This document shows positions 31,850 to 44,733 of a stretch of 64,000 bases of DNA, piece by piece. How positions within the stretch are numbered: the first letter of the stretch is position 1; each line of letters opens with the position of its first letter. A program made the translations under genes and the position numbers. The notes under the pieces were generated by a model. It saw only the letters and a list, made by a program, of their open reading frames with translations. It did no database searches and had not been told where the DNA came from. The stretch comes from Symbiodinium natans (Eukaryota; Sar; Dinophyceae; Suessiales; Symbiodiniaceae): assembly GCA_905221605.1 (NCBI GenBank), contig CAJNDS010002128.1, forward strand, positions 1 to 64,000. The letters run 5' to 3'.

Positions 31850-34600
31850 AGCTTGAAACCAAACCCAAACGAAGCAAGCCACTCGCTTGGGCACTAAGCT
31901 TGCAGCCAAGAACCACCAACCAGGCAAAGAACATGATCGGGAACACCAGCCTGCATCCATAAATGCATAACGGATGCACAAATATGGACAGGGCTATGGA
32001 CAGCTGGGAGTTCTGAGCTATCTGCGCCAGCAAGAGAATGGCAGACTGCAGCAGACCCCAAACTGCCTGCGAGCATCTGGCGACTTCCCTTTGAACCATG
32101 AAAACGTCGAAAACATTACACGTCACAAGCTCGTTGGTCCTACCTGCCACGCATCTTCATGGAAGGCCTGCAGGCAATGTCACTGTTTTTGACCATGTAG
32201 ATGGATGCAGCAAAAACAGGCTGATGCTAGCTGGTTCGGTTCTGAGCTCTCCAATTCCAACATGAGAAACACCGTAGAAACACCGTAGAAACACCAAAAA
32301 GCGCCTCTTCAGCCTCCTTCAAGGAGCTCCGAAAGCGTACAAACACCTCAACAACCATCAACATCACAGACGGTGCAGCGCGGATAGTACGCTTTAATGT
32401 TCGCATGTCTGTCTATATGACTTCTATATGGCACTGCCGGAACACTCCATATAAACCTCTGCAACAGTAGTGGCCTGATGAGTCGCGACGATCTTCAGCA
32501 AAGTATTCAGCATCAAAAACATGAGAAAATGTCTCTTACAACAGCCTTGACACATCTTTGTTGCTCAACCATGCTAGCAGCTGGCAGCAGTTTGACTGTC
32601 GCCAAGCCTCCCAATGATAACCATTCTCTGGGACCCAACGTCCTCATGTCACAAAGGTCTGCACGACTGCTAAAATGCTTCAGTCTTCCTGCTTGGCCGA
32701 GTGAAGGAAAGCACGACAACTTAGCTAGCAGCCGTAACATGCTCGGAAAGTAGTTGCCCAAGGCCTGAAACCCGGGCAACCCCGAACATGCCCGCCAGCA
32801 ACGAAGAAACAATGACCTACAACTGAAGAGCGGACGACTCGGTCCGCATAACGTTCAAGTACCTTGCACCATCATTGCCCAAGGCAATGGTCGCTAGGCG
32901 CTAGGTGTGACAACGGAACGAGAACCGCAGCTTGTATGTATAGTTGGAGGGTTTGAAAGATGCTGAAAGAAAGCAAGAGGCACCAGGCTGAAATGGCACG
33001 CACCAGCGATGCCCGACCACTCCCGGACCCACTGTTCACCAACGCTTCAGCTTCGTCCAGGACGGTATTGACCTTCAAAATCGATGCGATTGTGCTTTTA
33101 TCAAACACAAAATAGGCAGCAAACACTTGGGGTGCCCAGGCACTCCCGTGCTTCTCAAAACAGCTCCGATCTCATCTCATCATCCATTTGCCAATCTAAT
33201 CTGGTCCGAAACTTCAAGCTCGAACCGTCGTCAAACCCCATATCAGCAGAATGGGTTAGCGGCTCGCGATTTGACAACCGATTTCGCAAGCACAATGTAG
33301 GGGCAGGTATGACTCAGTATGACTCGGTTGTGGATCATAAGGGTTGAAACTTTGACTCCTGCAAACCTTGTGAAATGCATGCATGAAGCATATCACGTAA
33401 AGTTTCAAAGGGCGAGTCTGCACAGCAACCGTCGTGCCTGCGCAGCAAGCACGGTGTAGCCTCATCGCCGAGTCAACACATGCAACAGTTTCAGCACACT
33501 GGTCGCGTGATCTGCGGTTCGGGCCGCCATTCAGCTCTTCCATCAAATCTCGCAACAACTCCCGATCCACACAGCCTCTGGAGCTGACCTTCGTGCCAAA
33601 ACACAAGGCGTCAAGTCGACATCACAGAAAGGAAAGCTGCCCACGTTTGTCGTAGCCAGCGTCCGCATCGTGGCCTGCCAGTTGTGTCCAAGTCTAAGAC
33701 TCACAGGTATTTGCAGTATTTGCAGGTCTGCAGAGATCTCGGCCTGTGGCAAGAAATGACAAATATGATGGGCACGCATCGCATAGTGCAAGTCACCTCA
33801 GTGGTTTTTCACGGCATTGATTGCCCTTTAAACGTGCAAACTACAACATTGCAAAATATTGCAAAAAAAATCAAAACCAACATGACACAAGTTCAATAAT
33901 CTGAGCATGGGTCTGACACTTGTGCACCTGCAGGCTATTGCAAAATTTTGTACACGGTTGGAGGAGCGGAGGTCCGAGCGCCACGAGGGATAAACATTCC
34001 AGGTAAGGTTTTTGTGTTTCTCTTCTTGTTTTTCTTCTTCTTTGTTTCTTCCTTTCTATCATGGGCCCTGGGGGCAAGCCCTTGCGCGATCTGCGCGCCC
34101 CTGCGGTTTTTGTCTTGGTTTTCTTCTCTGCCTCTTGTCTCTCTTTCCAGGGCTTCGTGCCGTGCAAAATCATGGCGTCGCCTTGTCTCTCCCCGGCTTG
34201 CAAGCTGAAACGTCCAAGGAACAGCATCGAGTTCCAATTCCTGCAACATGTCGACTTGCTATGTGCTTCTACTAAACCAGTACACGCTTAAAACTCAACA
34301 GTGCTTTGACAGCTGCCAAAAAATCGGTTCCTCCCCGTACAGCTCTGCCAAGATCTCTGCCACGTCATTTTCATCCAACTCCAGCGGTGAACCTGGCTGT
34401 GGGCACAGCATGAACGCAGGGTCATTAAATGTTGACAATTCATCAGTTGCTTTGCCTGTCCAGCCCAACGATCTGGACATAACATCACAAACGCGCAACT
34501 CCTCTGCACCGTCGGCCCGTCGGCACAAAAACATTGAAACATGCGATCACAACGATCCTCCACATTCCACCGATCTCGAGCTCGCAAGCGTTGGGGTCCA
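31850..34600. other. No supported gene; a few exon-like fragments
   Basis: The minus-strand stretch around 33000-33110 (FDKSTIASILKVNTVLDEAE, then ALVNSGSGSGRAS, before a GTGCGT donor-like site) could be an exon, but has no family match. The triplet TAGAAACACCG is repeated three times near 32270-32296. A pyrimidine-rich stretch lies at 34010-34060. Confidence 0.35.
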
Positions 34601-34626
34601 GCCTGCGATTCTGAATTGTTGGACCG

Positions 34627-34650
34627 CCCCGCCCCCCCCCCCCCCTCCCC
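34627..34650. repeat. Poly-C run
   Basis: A C-rich run with single G/T interruptions. A second similar run is at 34868-34900. Both lie just upstream of the G-rich minisatellite, giving an abrupt strand switch in G content. Confidence 0.9.
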
Positions 34651-34917
34651 AACCCAGGCAAACTTTGCCCTTGCCCTGGAATATGCAACATAAAGACTTC
34701 GGCTACTTCCACTGCTAGCTGCACCCACCACTGGCATGTTGCACGCAGCTAGGCAAAACTCTTCATTGCTTTGGCAACTTCACCAGATTTCACCAGTATA
34801 TCATGAGTTGCAACGTTTGTGTTGCTCAAGAGCGCACATCGGGGATCCCCCGAAACCCGTTTTCAAACCCCGCCCGCCCCCCCCAGCCCCCCCCGACCCC
34901 TGCAGCCGGTTTAGTGA

Positions 34918-35815
34918 AAATGGTGGGTAACGGTTGTCATGGTGGGTAATGGTGGGAATGGCGGGGGTCAGGGCATTCCGGGTGATGGTTGGTACCAGTG
35001 AGAATGCTGTCACGGTGTACTGGTTGAAACGGATAGCGGGAATGAAGTGGGAAGAATGAGTAACGGTGAAGATGTTGGGTAGCGGTGGGAATGGTGGAAT
35101 GTGGGTAAAGCGATGGTGGGAATGGCTGGGACGGTCGGAGAAGGTGGCCAGTCATGCTGTTACGGGTGCTGGTGCGAATGGTGGGCACTGCTGCTAATGG
35201 TGGAATGGTGGGTATTGGTGGGTCATGGTGGGTACTGGTGGGTAATGGCAAGTGATGGTGGGTAATGGTGGGTCATGGTGGGCAATGGTGGGTCATGGTG
35301 GGTCATGGTGGGTAATGTTGGGTAATGGTGGGTCATGGTGGGTCATGGTGGGTCATGGTGGGTCATGGTGGGCAATGTTGGGTAATGGTGGGTAATGGTG
35401 GGGTCATGGTGGGTCATGGTGGGTCATGGTGGGCCATGGTGGGTCATGGGGGTCATGGTGGGTAATGGTGGGTAATGGTGGGTCATGGTGGGTCATGGTG
35501 GGTCATGGTGGGCCATGGTAGGTCATGGGGGTAATGGTGGGTAATGGTGGGTAATGGTGGGTAATGGTGGGTAATGGTGGGTAATGGTGGGTAGTGGGGC
35601 TGATGGGGAAATGGCGGGTAGAGGTGGGTAATGGTGGGTGATGGTGGGTGATGGTGGGTGATGGTGGGTGATGGTGGGTGATGGGGGTGATGAGGGTAAT
35701 GGTGGGAAGTGGTGGGTAATCGTGTAATGGTGGGTAAGTGTGAATAACTGTAGGTACTGGTGGGTGATGGTGGCAGTTGAGGGAAATGGTGGGTCAGGTG
35801 GCGATGGTGAATAAA
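34918..35815 (+). repeat. GGTGGGTAAT / GGTGGGTCAT minisatellite
   Basis: Nearly 900 bp of 10-bp repeats, GGTGGGTAAT with TCAT, GCAT and TGAT variants. It is most regular from about 35200 to 35690 and frays on both sides. The plus strand is G/T-rich and almost free of C. Long minus-strand frames through it are His/Pro/Thr-rich (THHYPPLPTI) and are not credible genes; one of them starts in unique sequence near 36026 and runs into the array. Confidence 0.95.
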
Positions 35816-35829
35816 GGGGGCAGTGGAGA

Positions 35830-38660
35830 GTCATGGGATTCCCCGATTGCAAGGTGTAAAGTCTACTTTGCAAGTCCTCATTAATGCAAGCCTCACAAGT
35901 TGCAGCAGCGGGCAAAAAAAAAAGCAGACAAACAAGCAAGCCTGCCGCTGGGACGAAAGGGAGAGCTGTAGACCAATGTTTTCTCCGACGAAAAGAAAGT
36001 GCCAACTCGCTGTAGAATACGACCATGCTACATCATGCGCCTACCCTATGGCCTAAGGACATGAGTTCACGTAGTGTTAGCCAAACACGGCGTTGCAACG
36101 ATATCATAAGAGGAAGAGGCAAGAGTAATCATGAAGCTACTGCTAAGTTGACCAACGACTGCTGCACAGAAGATAAGCCAAAGAGCCAGAAAGCCAAGAA
36201 ACTTGATAAACTGTAAGTTTTCTCTCATTCCTAGCATCTCAGAAGCCGATCAACGTTCCAGCCTCAAACATGTCGTTTTCCGAAGAGAGAAACCAGAATC
36301 AGCCAGGTAATGGGTTTTGATCTGTACCCCTACCTTGAGCCCCCACGCCCCTACACATCTTGTTGCCCTGTATAATGGGCTGCTGACCTTTCTGCGTTCC
36401 GTCGGCGGAGCGGCATGTGATCGAAATCCTGACTGCCTGGCACGAGGCGTAAGGCTCGAAGCCAGCATATGCCAGTGTATTCGATGGCTCACAAAACAAA
36501 CAAGGGTGTCCTGCTTCGGCGATCGGGTGAAAACATCGCATCCAGATTTGGCGTGCCAGACAGAAGTGGAGTGCGGCTCTCTGCACCTTGGCGGGCTATG
36601 AGGAACGGGACCACATGGAAATCAACAAAAACACAAGCCAGGCCACTTGTGCCTCGATTCGAGTGCTCAGTCAAGACAGGCCTCAAATCCCGAGTCTTGC
36701 TCAAGACGAGAATTGAAAAATGCACACGGCGGACTCTGCACTCTCTGTGCGCCAAGGCAGCTGAGCCGAAGGGGAACCTTAAACACATGTGCAACTTGCT
36801 GCCACGGCTTACGCAAACGAAACGTTGCCAGAGGTGGGTACTCATCCCTGCCGTTGGAAGAGTCACAGGGGCCGCCTGAGGAGTACGAACTATGAAGCAC
36901 TGATGCACACGTTGCTGAAAAAATCTGGGCGGGCAACCGTAACCAGTACTGGAGGCTCATCTTCCTCCGCTTGATCAATGGACTCAGGCACATCCTGCGG
37001 CCGGCATGATACCGCAACCACACGCCATATCCAAGCAGACAGCGTCTTTTCATAAGAAACCGAACCCTGCCTGGTTTGCATCCGATCTGGCTGGCAGGAC
37101 CTTGCAGGTGTTCACAAAAGAGCGCACAAGGGCCATGCGCGGAAGTTCATGCTAAACTGTGGAACAACCGAACAACTTCTTGAACAAACCGGACACTGGG
37201 CAGTTGATTTGGTCGTTCCAAGCAATCACCACTGCCACCAGCCAAGTGCGCCCAAGATCAAACCCGGTTCAGAAACGCAACTACTCTGGCACAACTGCCA
37301 TGTCACAAAACATCCAAGCTACTCAATCACAAGCCCCGCACCCCGGCATTTGCTGCCATTGCTGCAGCAGTGGCTGCGGACTGCGCCTTCAAACTGACTC
37401 TGTAAGACCCAACAAGGCCCAACAGCCCAACACATGATGGCTTCCAGAGGTTTTGCATAGCTTGGCCTGGCAGCCCATGACTTGGATGCTGTACACGGGC
37501 AGGGACTTCAATTTCTGCCTCGTCCATCCCGAAAACGAGAGAAAGCCGGAACAAGACAGGTCGGAATACAGTCGTAATCCAATCCCTCAAGACTGAATAG
37601 ACAATTCATTCTATGATGAAGCCTGCACGTGCCTGCAGCCTAGCAGGCGTCTCGGGCTTCTACTGCCACAAATCTCCAGAGCCACGAACATAACCCTGGC
37701 TCGCTAAGAGCTCCTCTCAAAAGCTGGGGTCTGGACATGCTGCTCACAGGGCCCCGAAGTTCCGCGACTCCTACAACCACCAGCAACGGTCGAAACATGA
37801 ACATCGACCAGACTACCAATGGCAAGATGATGTGACGAGCAGACATGCCAGTGGGAGTGGAGGCAGAGATCAAGGCCAGGCCAACGTGTCATGTCATGTC
37901 ATGTCTTTCTCTGCTGGCCTGCTCGCAAACTGATTGTTATGCTGGGCGAGAACTCCTGCTGGCATTTCGCAGGAGCAATTTTACTGCACATGGCTGAGGA
38001 ATGTCCTGAGGAAATCCGGCGTCAAGCAAGGCCGACATCAGCTGCTTCTTGAAAGCATCCGGGTCTACCTACACTGCGACACCGCTCACTAATGGCACAA
38101 TGCAGAATGATGCTTTCAACATGTGCCTGCCTTGCTCAAATCAAGTTGGAAAAAATGCAGCTCAAGGCGCTCCTCCTGCAGACTACTGTACCATGGCCAC
38201 ACGGCATCACTGAATAGCGACTCCATCTTCGTCTCCTTCTCGGTGCTAGGACCGCTAGGAGCACTTGGAAGCCTCACACGTTCGCTCGCAGCGCCCAGCA
38301 AAGAGCAATGTTCCTTCTCAGGTTCACTAACTCTTTGCCAACTTGCCTGCACTCAGGAGAGTGATGGTCGGATGAATTCGCCACCTGCACCTGACCAGCA
38401 AGACTGCTCACATCTAGTTCCCTGCAGTCGCTACATCAACAGTGCAGTATCGGGCTTTATTCTCCACGCCACCTTTCCTCAGCCCTTTGCGAGGAACACA
38501 ATGGAATCATTTTGAAAGGTTGTGTGCCACGACACAAACTGCTCGAGAGCGCGCGAGACCAGGCACCCGTCGCCGTAAGATGACCAGAGCGCACGGACCG
38601 CCATGAGGGCACAAACCCGAGCACCGACACTGCAATCCTTCTTGTCCGGATAGGTGGAAC
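35830..38660. other. No supported gene
   Basis: Ordinary sequence without recognised domains up to the GH16 gene. Confidence 0.45.
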
Positions 38661-38678
38661 AGCCAGCGTGGTCTTGAG

Positions 38679-39781
38679 CTACATGTTCTGTGGCAGTTCA
38701 TGCCGAAGCTGATAAACGCGTATCCAGGAGATCTCCATAACTTGTCCACCGCCCTCGAAGGCCGCACGATCAATCCCCTGGCCGAAATATGCAAAGAAAG
38801 ACTTCAAATTGGCTGCATATCACAACACACATGACAGCAACGCACGCCTTCTGACCACCCCAGTTCCCGCCAACTGCCAAGTTCCTTGCCGCAACAGTGA
38901 TGACATTGAGTACTGCTTCTGACAACGCAACAGCGTTCTGCCACCGAGCCACATCAAAAGGTGAAAGCTTGTGTCAAATGGCCATCCTTCCTTGCTTGCA
39001 TCGCTCTCCTGCAGCTGCCCTACTTTCATATCCAATTTTCAAGTTCACAGACGACTTGGAAGGTAGCAATATTCGTCCCAGTACGTCCTTCGAGACGCTG
39101 AAGTATCGACAGCCATCACACAAAAAGTCGATCCCATGTGCGCCCCACTCGATGCCATACGTATGCCATGCATCCACTGGCAGAGATAAAATGCCCCCGA
39201 CCTGACTCGCCTGCTGATGGTTGCAGAAGGCTGTGTGCACAGTTCCATGAATTCGGCCCGCATCATGCCCAACATGTTCCACAATGTCAATCTCACCACC
39301 CTTGGGCCAGGGTTCACCAATCGTGGGCATCATCCAAATGCCTGCCCATGTGCCACGGCCACTTGGCAGGCGAACTCGTGCCTCGAAGCGACCATACTGC
39401 CAGTCAAATTTACCTCGCGTTGTCAATCGCGCAGAAGTGAAGTCTCGACTCGCATGCTTGCGCAGCAGCGCCCTGATCCGAAGGCATCCATCCGAAACAT
39501 AGGCATTCTCGGACAAGTCGGTGTAAAACTGCAACTCTCCATTGCCCCAACCGCTGTCCCCAAGCTCGAAGGACCATTTGGATGCATCGGGAGGGCCTGG
39601 AAAACACAAGCCGATGCTTCGTTAGGACCTATGGCACCGTTGTTCTTGAACCAGTGTTTGTACACCTGGGTCTGCCTGTGTAGTCGAACTCGTCATGCCA
39701 CACCAGCAGATCAGTAGCTGCCGGTGGCACAGGAATCCATGTCAAGTCCTTGCCACCGCGCACTACACGTGTTAAACTCAT
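38679..39781 (-). CDS. Glycoside hydrolase family 16 protein (beta-glucanase type), five exons
   Basis: GH16 enzymes cleave beta-1,3(4)-glucans or galactans such as laminarin. Exons: 39781-39676, 39596-39085, 38990-38953, 38884-38848, 38777-38679. Introns are 79, 94, 68 and 70 nt; donors are GC, GT, GT and GC, and each acceptor is AG followed by G. All joins keep phase, giving 263 aa. The N-terminus has LVWHDEFDYTGPPDASKW, the start of the GH16 fold. The catalytic motif GGEIDIVEH has the nucleophile Glu codon at 39292-39294 and the acid/base Glu codon at 39277-39279. Later exons give GWPFDTSFHLLMNLAVGGNW, GGQKGIDRAAFEGG and MEISWIRVYQ, the usual C-terminal strands. The start used is the in-frame ATG at 39781. 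No signal peptide is visible, so a 5' exon may be missing; an alternative acceptor lies before 39748. It might digest storage or cell-wall glucan. Confidence 0.88.
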
Positions 39782-39849
39782 GTCAGCATAGCCCGAACAG
39801 AGGGATCGCAGTTTCTTTTTCCACAAAGCCACCCGTCCATGTCAACTAC

Positions 39850-41990
39850 TTCTGACACCCTGCCCTCTGCACAAGGAAGGCATCGGGTTCAGGAATCAGG
39901 CAAGACCGCATGTTTCGTGGGCACTGCCCACTGTAGAGCCCCTTATCGCCCGATCGGGAAGAAGCTACCCACACACGCCGGGAAAGAAAATGAAAGAAGA
40001 GTGAGATCAGTGAGAGCGCTGAACTGGGGGGCGGTGCAATTTGCGTGATATGTTCAGCCACTGCTGCTCTGCTAATGATGGGCCCTGTGCCCTCTTGAGA
40101 AGACCACAATATCCTACGTCTCGAGGTGCTTTTGTATCTTTGGTGGTAACTCAGGATGGCCCGCCGGCACTGGCCAGGCACTGGCCGGAAGATCCCCCCC
40201 CGCGCACGAGTCGCTCGTAGCCCCGACTCGATGGCTGCGGCCGAAAGCTCCGGCCACCCACAGAATATCAGAGAACCTCTTGTAACGCGTATTGTACCAT
40301 GACCCTGGGGCGCCGCATTTTTCGAGGAGCGTCAAGGTGCAACTCCTCCTTTTGTCAAAATTTGACGGTCTCCCGTCTCTGCCGGCTGCCAACTTTTGGA
40401 AGTGGGCTTGTGAGGCTCTGGCTCGTGTCTCTTCACAGGGCGACACGGGACGGTGCAAGTGAGGCATATCTGCAAAGGACCCATGTGCTCGCAGAAGCCC
40501 AAGAAGATGGCTGAGGCCAAGGTTGCAGCATTGCATACGACAAGCAGCACACCCTCACCGTCACTCCCCTTCAAGGGCTGGACCCTATAGGGACACCTCA
40601 CAGCAAAAAGAACCTAATAAGCCACAGAACCTCTTTGTGTCAAGTGCTGCGAGGAACCCTGCACAGTGCATGCGCAACCACGTACCCAAGCAAACTAGTG
40701 TGGGCAAGAAGCTGACGTCGTAATGCCGCGGGCTTGCGGCAGACTTCCTCCCCCGAAGTTTGCAGCGAACTCGGCCATGACTCGCTCCCTGCATCAGGTG
40801 GGCATGTGTTTCTTGCAAATCGACACAGATGCTTGGTGTCCACACAGATTGCGATGAAGCAATGGCACATCTGCCTTGCTTTCTGTGCAGTCAGCCCCAA
40901 TTCTGAAACACACCATCGAGCACGATCAGCAGCGGAAATGCCGTCGCACAAAATGTTAGGATCCCACCCATTCCTCAGCTATTGGCGACAGTACAGTTGG
41001 CAAGGAAATTTGTGGACGACGCCTGCACAATGGAATACTGGCTTGTTCTCTCGAACGGTATTCTGACATAGCGCGCCTGCTGTTACAGTGCTTTCTCTGC
41101 GTTTGCCATGTTTGGCTGCTTTAACGCTCTTAGCTCCGGACCCATCGGACACAAAAAGCGTATCTATTTCTGCTTTGACCTGTGCGAGTGCACAAGGGCA
41201 CACGTCAGCGACAATCCGGTTCGCGGTCGCTGAGTAGGCTCCAGGCTCTCGAAATGTGCTGTGACGCTGATGACTCTGGCACCTCTGCTGCCTGCACCGT
41301 GCTCTGCACCGTGCACGCATCGGTTTTTGCGCGCTTCGATGCCCCATCTCCTCGCATTTGCACTGCAATGTCACTACAAGTACATTGCACATAAGAAAAT
41401 GAAATGCATCTCCTGCATCCGTAGCGGCGGCGACTGCAAACTCGTGCCGAAATTCGCCCAACACCTGGAGTCAGGGCACATCAGGATGCAACCTGGCGGG
41501 GTCTTACAAAGCGAGATGATCTAGAAATATCTAGAAACTGCTTTTGTAAGTAAGAGAACACTTGCTTTCCAAGGTCAAAAAACGTATGCAAAATGCCTCA
41601 CCTGGTTCACCGTGAGCACGGAAGCTTGCTGTATGGGTTGATATCCGATCCCGAGACTGAGGGATTCGGCAAGTCCTTTCAAGCGTCGACTCGTTACAAT
41701 CCTGGGTATGCGCACATCCAAGACGAAACGCAAGAAGACGACAGACCGTTGCGTGCAAATGCTTGCACAACAACTGACGACTGGGCAGTAAAAGGCATGA
41801 GTAGCATAGCAGTACAGCATTGCGAGCACTGACCAGCCTGTCTCAAAATGATTTCTACGATACAAGTGCTCGATGGTTTGGTTGCATCCGCAACATAAGC
41901 AGAAACCACCAATGCCCCCCGCATTTGACTCCCGCATGGCTCCCTTCGTGGTTCCTATATTCTTCATGGCTCCCTCTCGGCGCTGTTTGC
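39850..41990. other. No supported gene; possible upstream exon of the GH16 gene not located
   Basis: The missing 5' end of the GH16 gene should lie here on the minus strand, but I could not find a signal-peptide-like exon. A 140-codon minus frame at 40114-40536 has no recognisable motif. Confidence 0.4.
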
Positions 41991-42020
41991 TGGTTCGACT
42001 TGGCTCCTTCATATCTGCTT

Positions 42021-42200
42021 CTTGGCTCCCTTCATAGCTCCCTTTTCGCCTCGGCGCAGGATCACTTGCATCCCTTCATAGCTTCCTTCAAGGCTCCTTT
42101 CACGGCGCCGACACTTCAAATTAAGCGTGTGTAGAGGTGAAGCAAGCGAGGCAGCCCAGCCACCCAAACCGCCCGAAAGGGAGCAATGAAGGGAGCCAAG
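42021..42200. repeat. Inverted repeat with 25-bp arms
   Basis: CTTGGCTCCCTTCATAGCTC at 42021 and following bases is matched in inverse orientation at 42176-42200 with one mismatch over 25 bp; the loop is about 130 bp. Extra copies of GGCTCC(C/T)TTC lie at 41938, 41969, 42002 and 42090, so the left arm is part of a small family of repeats. It could be a MITE-like or introner-like remnant. Confidence 0.75.
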
Positions 42201-42559
42201 AGAAATATACGAAGGGAGCTAAATCGGAGGCAGGATCCGGCCCGTGGCCCACCATCTGGCCAACCGGCCGGAACTACCCGGTACCATTTGAACTATCCGA
42301 CAGGTACATGAATCAGCCGGAGCACTTTGGTTTTCTCGACAAATTCAATCGGGATGAGAATGGTGTTCCAACAACATATGCCCCGACGAACGATGATAAC
42401 GGCACAACAATTCCCATGTACGCGATCACCCCTCCCCAACCGTTGTCCGCCAAGCTTCTTTCTGAGCAGAGGGCCCCAAACCATATCTTTTTAGTTTTTG
42501 GCAAGAAAAGAACCGTGAATCCACAAAACGAAGACCAAGGAGAGCTCGCCTTGCATTGA
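42137..42559 (+). CDS. Unassigned ORF or exon, coding-like in its middle part
   Basis: A 140-codon plus-strand frame. From about codon 45 it has protein-like composition (PVPFELSDRYMNQPEHFGFL, then DKFNRDENGVPTTYAPTNDD). The first 40 codons overlap the right arm of the inverted repeat and are lysine/serine-rich, so the true start may be further in. No family is recognised. It would be the only plus-strand gene in the window, which lowers my confidence. Confidence 0.25.
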   Translation: MKQARQPSHPNRPKGSNEGSQEKYTKGAKSEAGSGPWPTIWPTGRNYPVPFELSDRYMNQPEHFGFLDKFNRDENGVPTTYAPTNDDNGTTIPMYAITPPQPLSAKLLSEQRAPNHIFLVFGKKRTVNPQNEDQGELALH

Positions 42560-42569
42560 GCCTCATCCG

Positions 42570-44700
42570 CCGACATGCCCAGATGCTCCATACACCACAT
42601 GGCGCCTGAGAGAGCTTCTCAGAACTTCAGAACCTCAGCTTCCCCTTGCCATCAAGAGGCGATCTTCTGCTGCGTGTCCATCACAGATCACGCTGGGACT
42701 CCAGAGGTCTTTGCCAAACCTCGCCAATCCCGTCGAGTGCCCACAGACATTGACAGGCGCGTGGTGCAAGCACAAGATATGTCACGCACACCAATCGACA
42801 AGCAGCTTCAGTGGAAATTCGTCCATGATTCTGTGCTGCGCATCCAGGATCGACAGCCCTGAGACAAAAATGCCTACAACTGGCGACACGTGTGTGGGTC
42901 GTAGACCTGGCAGCCACAAGGTCCAAACGATTATAATTACGACGTGCAGCATCTAAGTCACGTGTCCATGCGCGTCCCAAAGCTGCGAAAGCTGTGCGGG
43001 CTCAGGCACCCAGGTTCTCGACGCACCACGCTGCTCGATCCATGGCAGAAACACCATCGCACACCACATCGGGGCTCCATCTCCTCATGTCATGAAACTC
43101 GTACTTTGAGCGGAGTTGCTGCGTCCGCACGAGTCAAAGACGACGCTTTTCCCAGCAGTAATGGGCTCAAATCTGAAATCTATGCGATGAGATTCTGAGC
43201 CTGTCCATCTTGTAGTTGGAGCTTTTGGGAACCCGGACCTCGGACTTTCTCCCAGTTCACTCCATGAGCCGCACCAGTAAGGTAGGCGCGGTTGAGCGAC
43301 CGTTCAGAGTGCTTGGACCATGTTGAAAACATGCTTTTGCTTTGTCATGAGGCCGCTTCTTGCGATCGCGAGGGGGCGCTGCTGCAACCAAGTGCCGACC
43401 TTGGCCGTTCAGAGAAAGGGATGCAGTCGCAAGAGTACCACAGTAATTCCCCAATTGCACGAGAGCTCAAACGGTGTTGTGATGGTTTCTGTGTGGACGG
43501 CGGACGGCCGGAATCGCGGGAAGCTCAGAGCCTCACGAAAGCAGAGTCCGAGTGAACAGGAGAAGTGCGCAAAAGCTGTCGAAAGTTTCGATTAGTTGCT
43601 CTTCAGTTACTTTCTTACTTTCTGTATCTTGCCAACTTTGCTGGGGCCCACACTGGGACCGCGGCAGCGGACCTTTTGAAACACGTGTGCATTCACACAG
43701 CACTCGAGACGGACTGGCACAGGCACAGGGCATCCCGTTCATCTAGTGCTGTAACTGTCGGCAAAGTCCCAGCCTTGGATTGACCAACCGGTCAAACGAC
43801 GGAGATGCCTTCTGAGATGCAGCTGTAATCCTGCAGCAGAACAGCAAGTGCTCCACGCATGTACATTCCCCTAGATTTGCATCTCCATGGTCTCCATGCA
43901 CCGCTGCTCCCCTACCGTCTCTGCACAACACATGGCAGCCCTTTGCAGATACATAGGTCCCACTCCATCATATATTCGAGGACATACTAGGTTAAAACAA
44001 CACGCCTGCTCACTTCTCGCCCGGAGAACATGCTTCGCAACACATTCCGCAGGCAGACGCAAACTGCCTGTGAGCAGATGCCTGCCCAGCATGAGGCTAA
44101 ACTATGCCATGTGCAAAGTAAGAGCTCGGCAAACTCTCCAATCGGGCATCATCTCCATCCTTGCGGACCATTGTGTACCTGCAAACTAAGCTCCATCAGC
44201 CTGACCCTTGGTCGGAGTGGCGCGAGGCTGGGAGCCCTGCTTCTCCAGGCCACCTGATAAGAGCTAATGAGCATCACTAGAGTCCTAGGGCACGCAAGAG
44301 CCATAGGAACACAAGCGACATTGACCATGTGCCTGGTCCTTTCGCTTGTCGTCCAGGAAGACTGAGCATCCTTGATGAACGCAAGGGCTCTGAAGCAGGG
44401 AGGCATCAAAGACACAAGTGGTCAAAGTGACTGGTTGCGTGTGCTGACAGGGTTGTCTTGCAGGTTCCCACTTACATGGTGAAAGGCAACCACCGATTTT
44501 CAGCAGCTGCTCTGAACAAACTCCGTCGATCCTGGAACTACCGACCGATTGGGCGTAGTCCGATGCACATTCCGATTCGATCACCTGAACCAAAGTCTGC
44601 AACAATCCAAGGCATGAAGCAGCATCGTTCTCGGCGCAAGCCATGTGCGTTGATGCATGCTTCCGGCTGCACTGGCTCATGGCCCAGGACTGGAAGGACA
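42570..44700. other. No supported gene; possible 3' exons of the WD40-like gene
   Basis: Minus-strand stretches near 44.55-44.62 kb (ENDAASCLGLLQTLVQVIES and following residues) look coding and could be downstream exons of the gene at 44.7-45.4 kb. The rest shows nothing recognisable. Confidence 0.35.
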
Positions 44701-44733
44701 AACGCAAGGACCCCTTTCATCCCAGCTCTACGC

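Noticed and set aside
31643..31897. Gly/Trp-rich plus-strand ORF
   Set aside because: It is a translation of the G-rich tract, without protein-like features.
34012..34291. Hydrophobic Phe/Leu-rich ORFs on the plus strand
   Set aside because: They come from a pyrimidine-rich TTCTTC stretch; all frames look similar and none has a recognisable pattern.
35523..36026. 167-codon minus-strand ORF running through the minisatellite, with a hydrophobic start
   Set aside because: Two thirds of it is translated 10-bp repeat (His/Pro/Thr). The hydrophobic start alone is not enough to call a gene.
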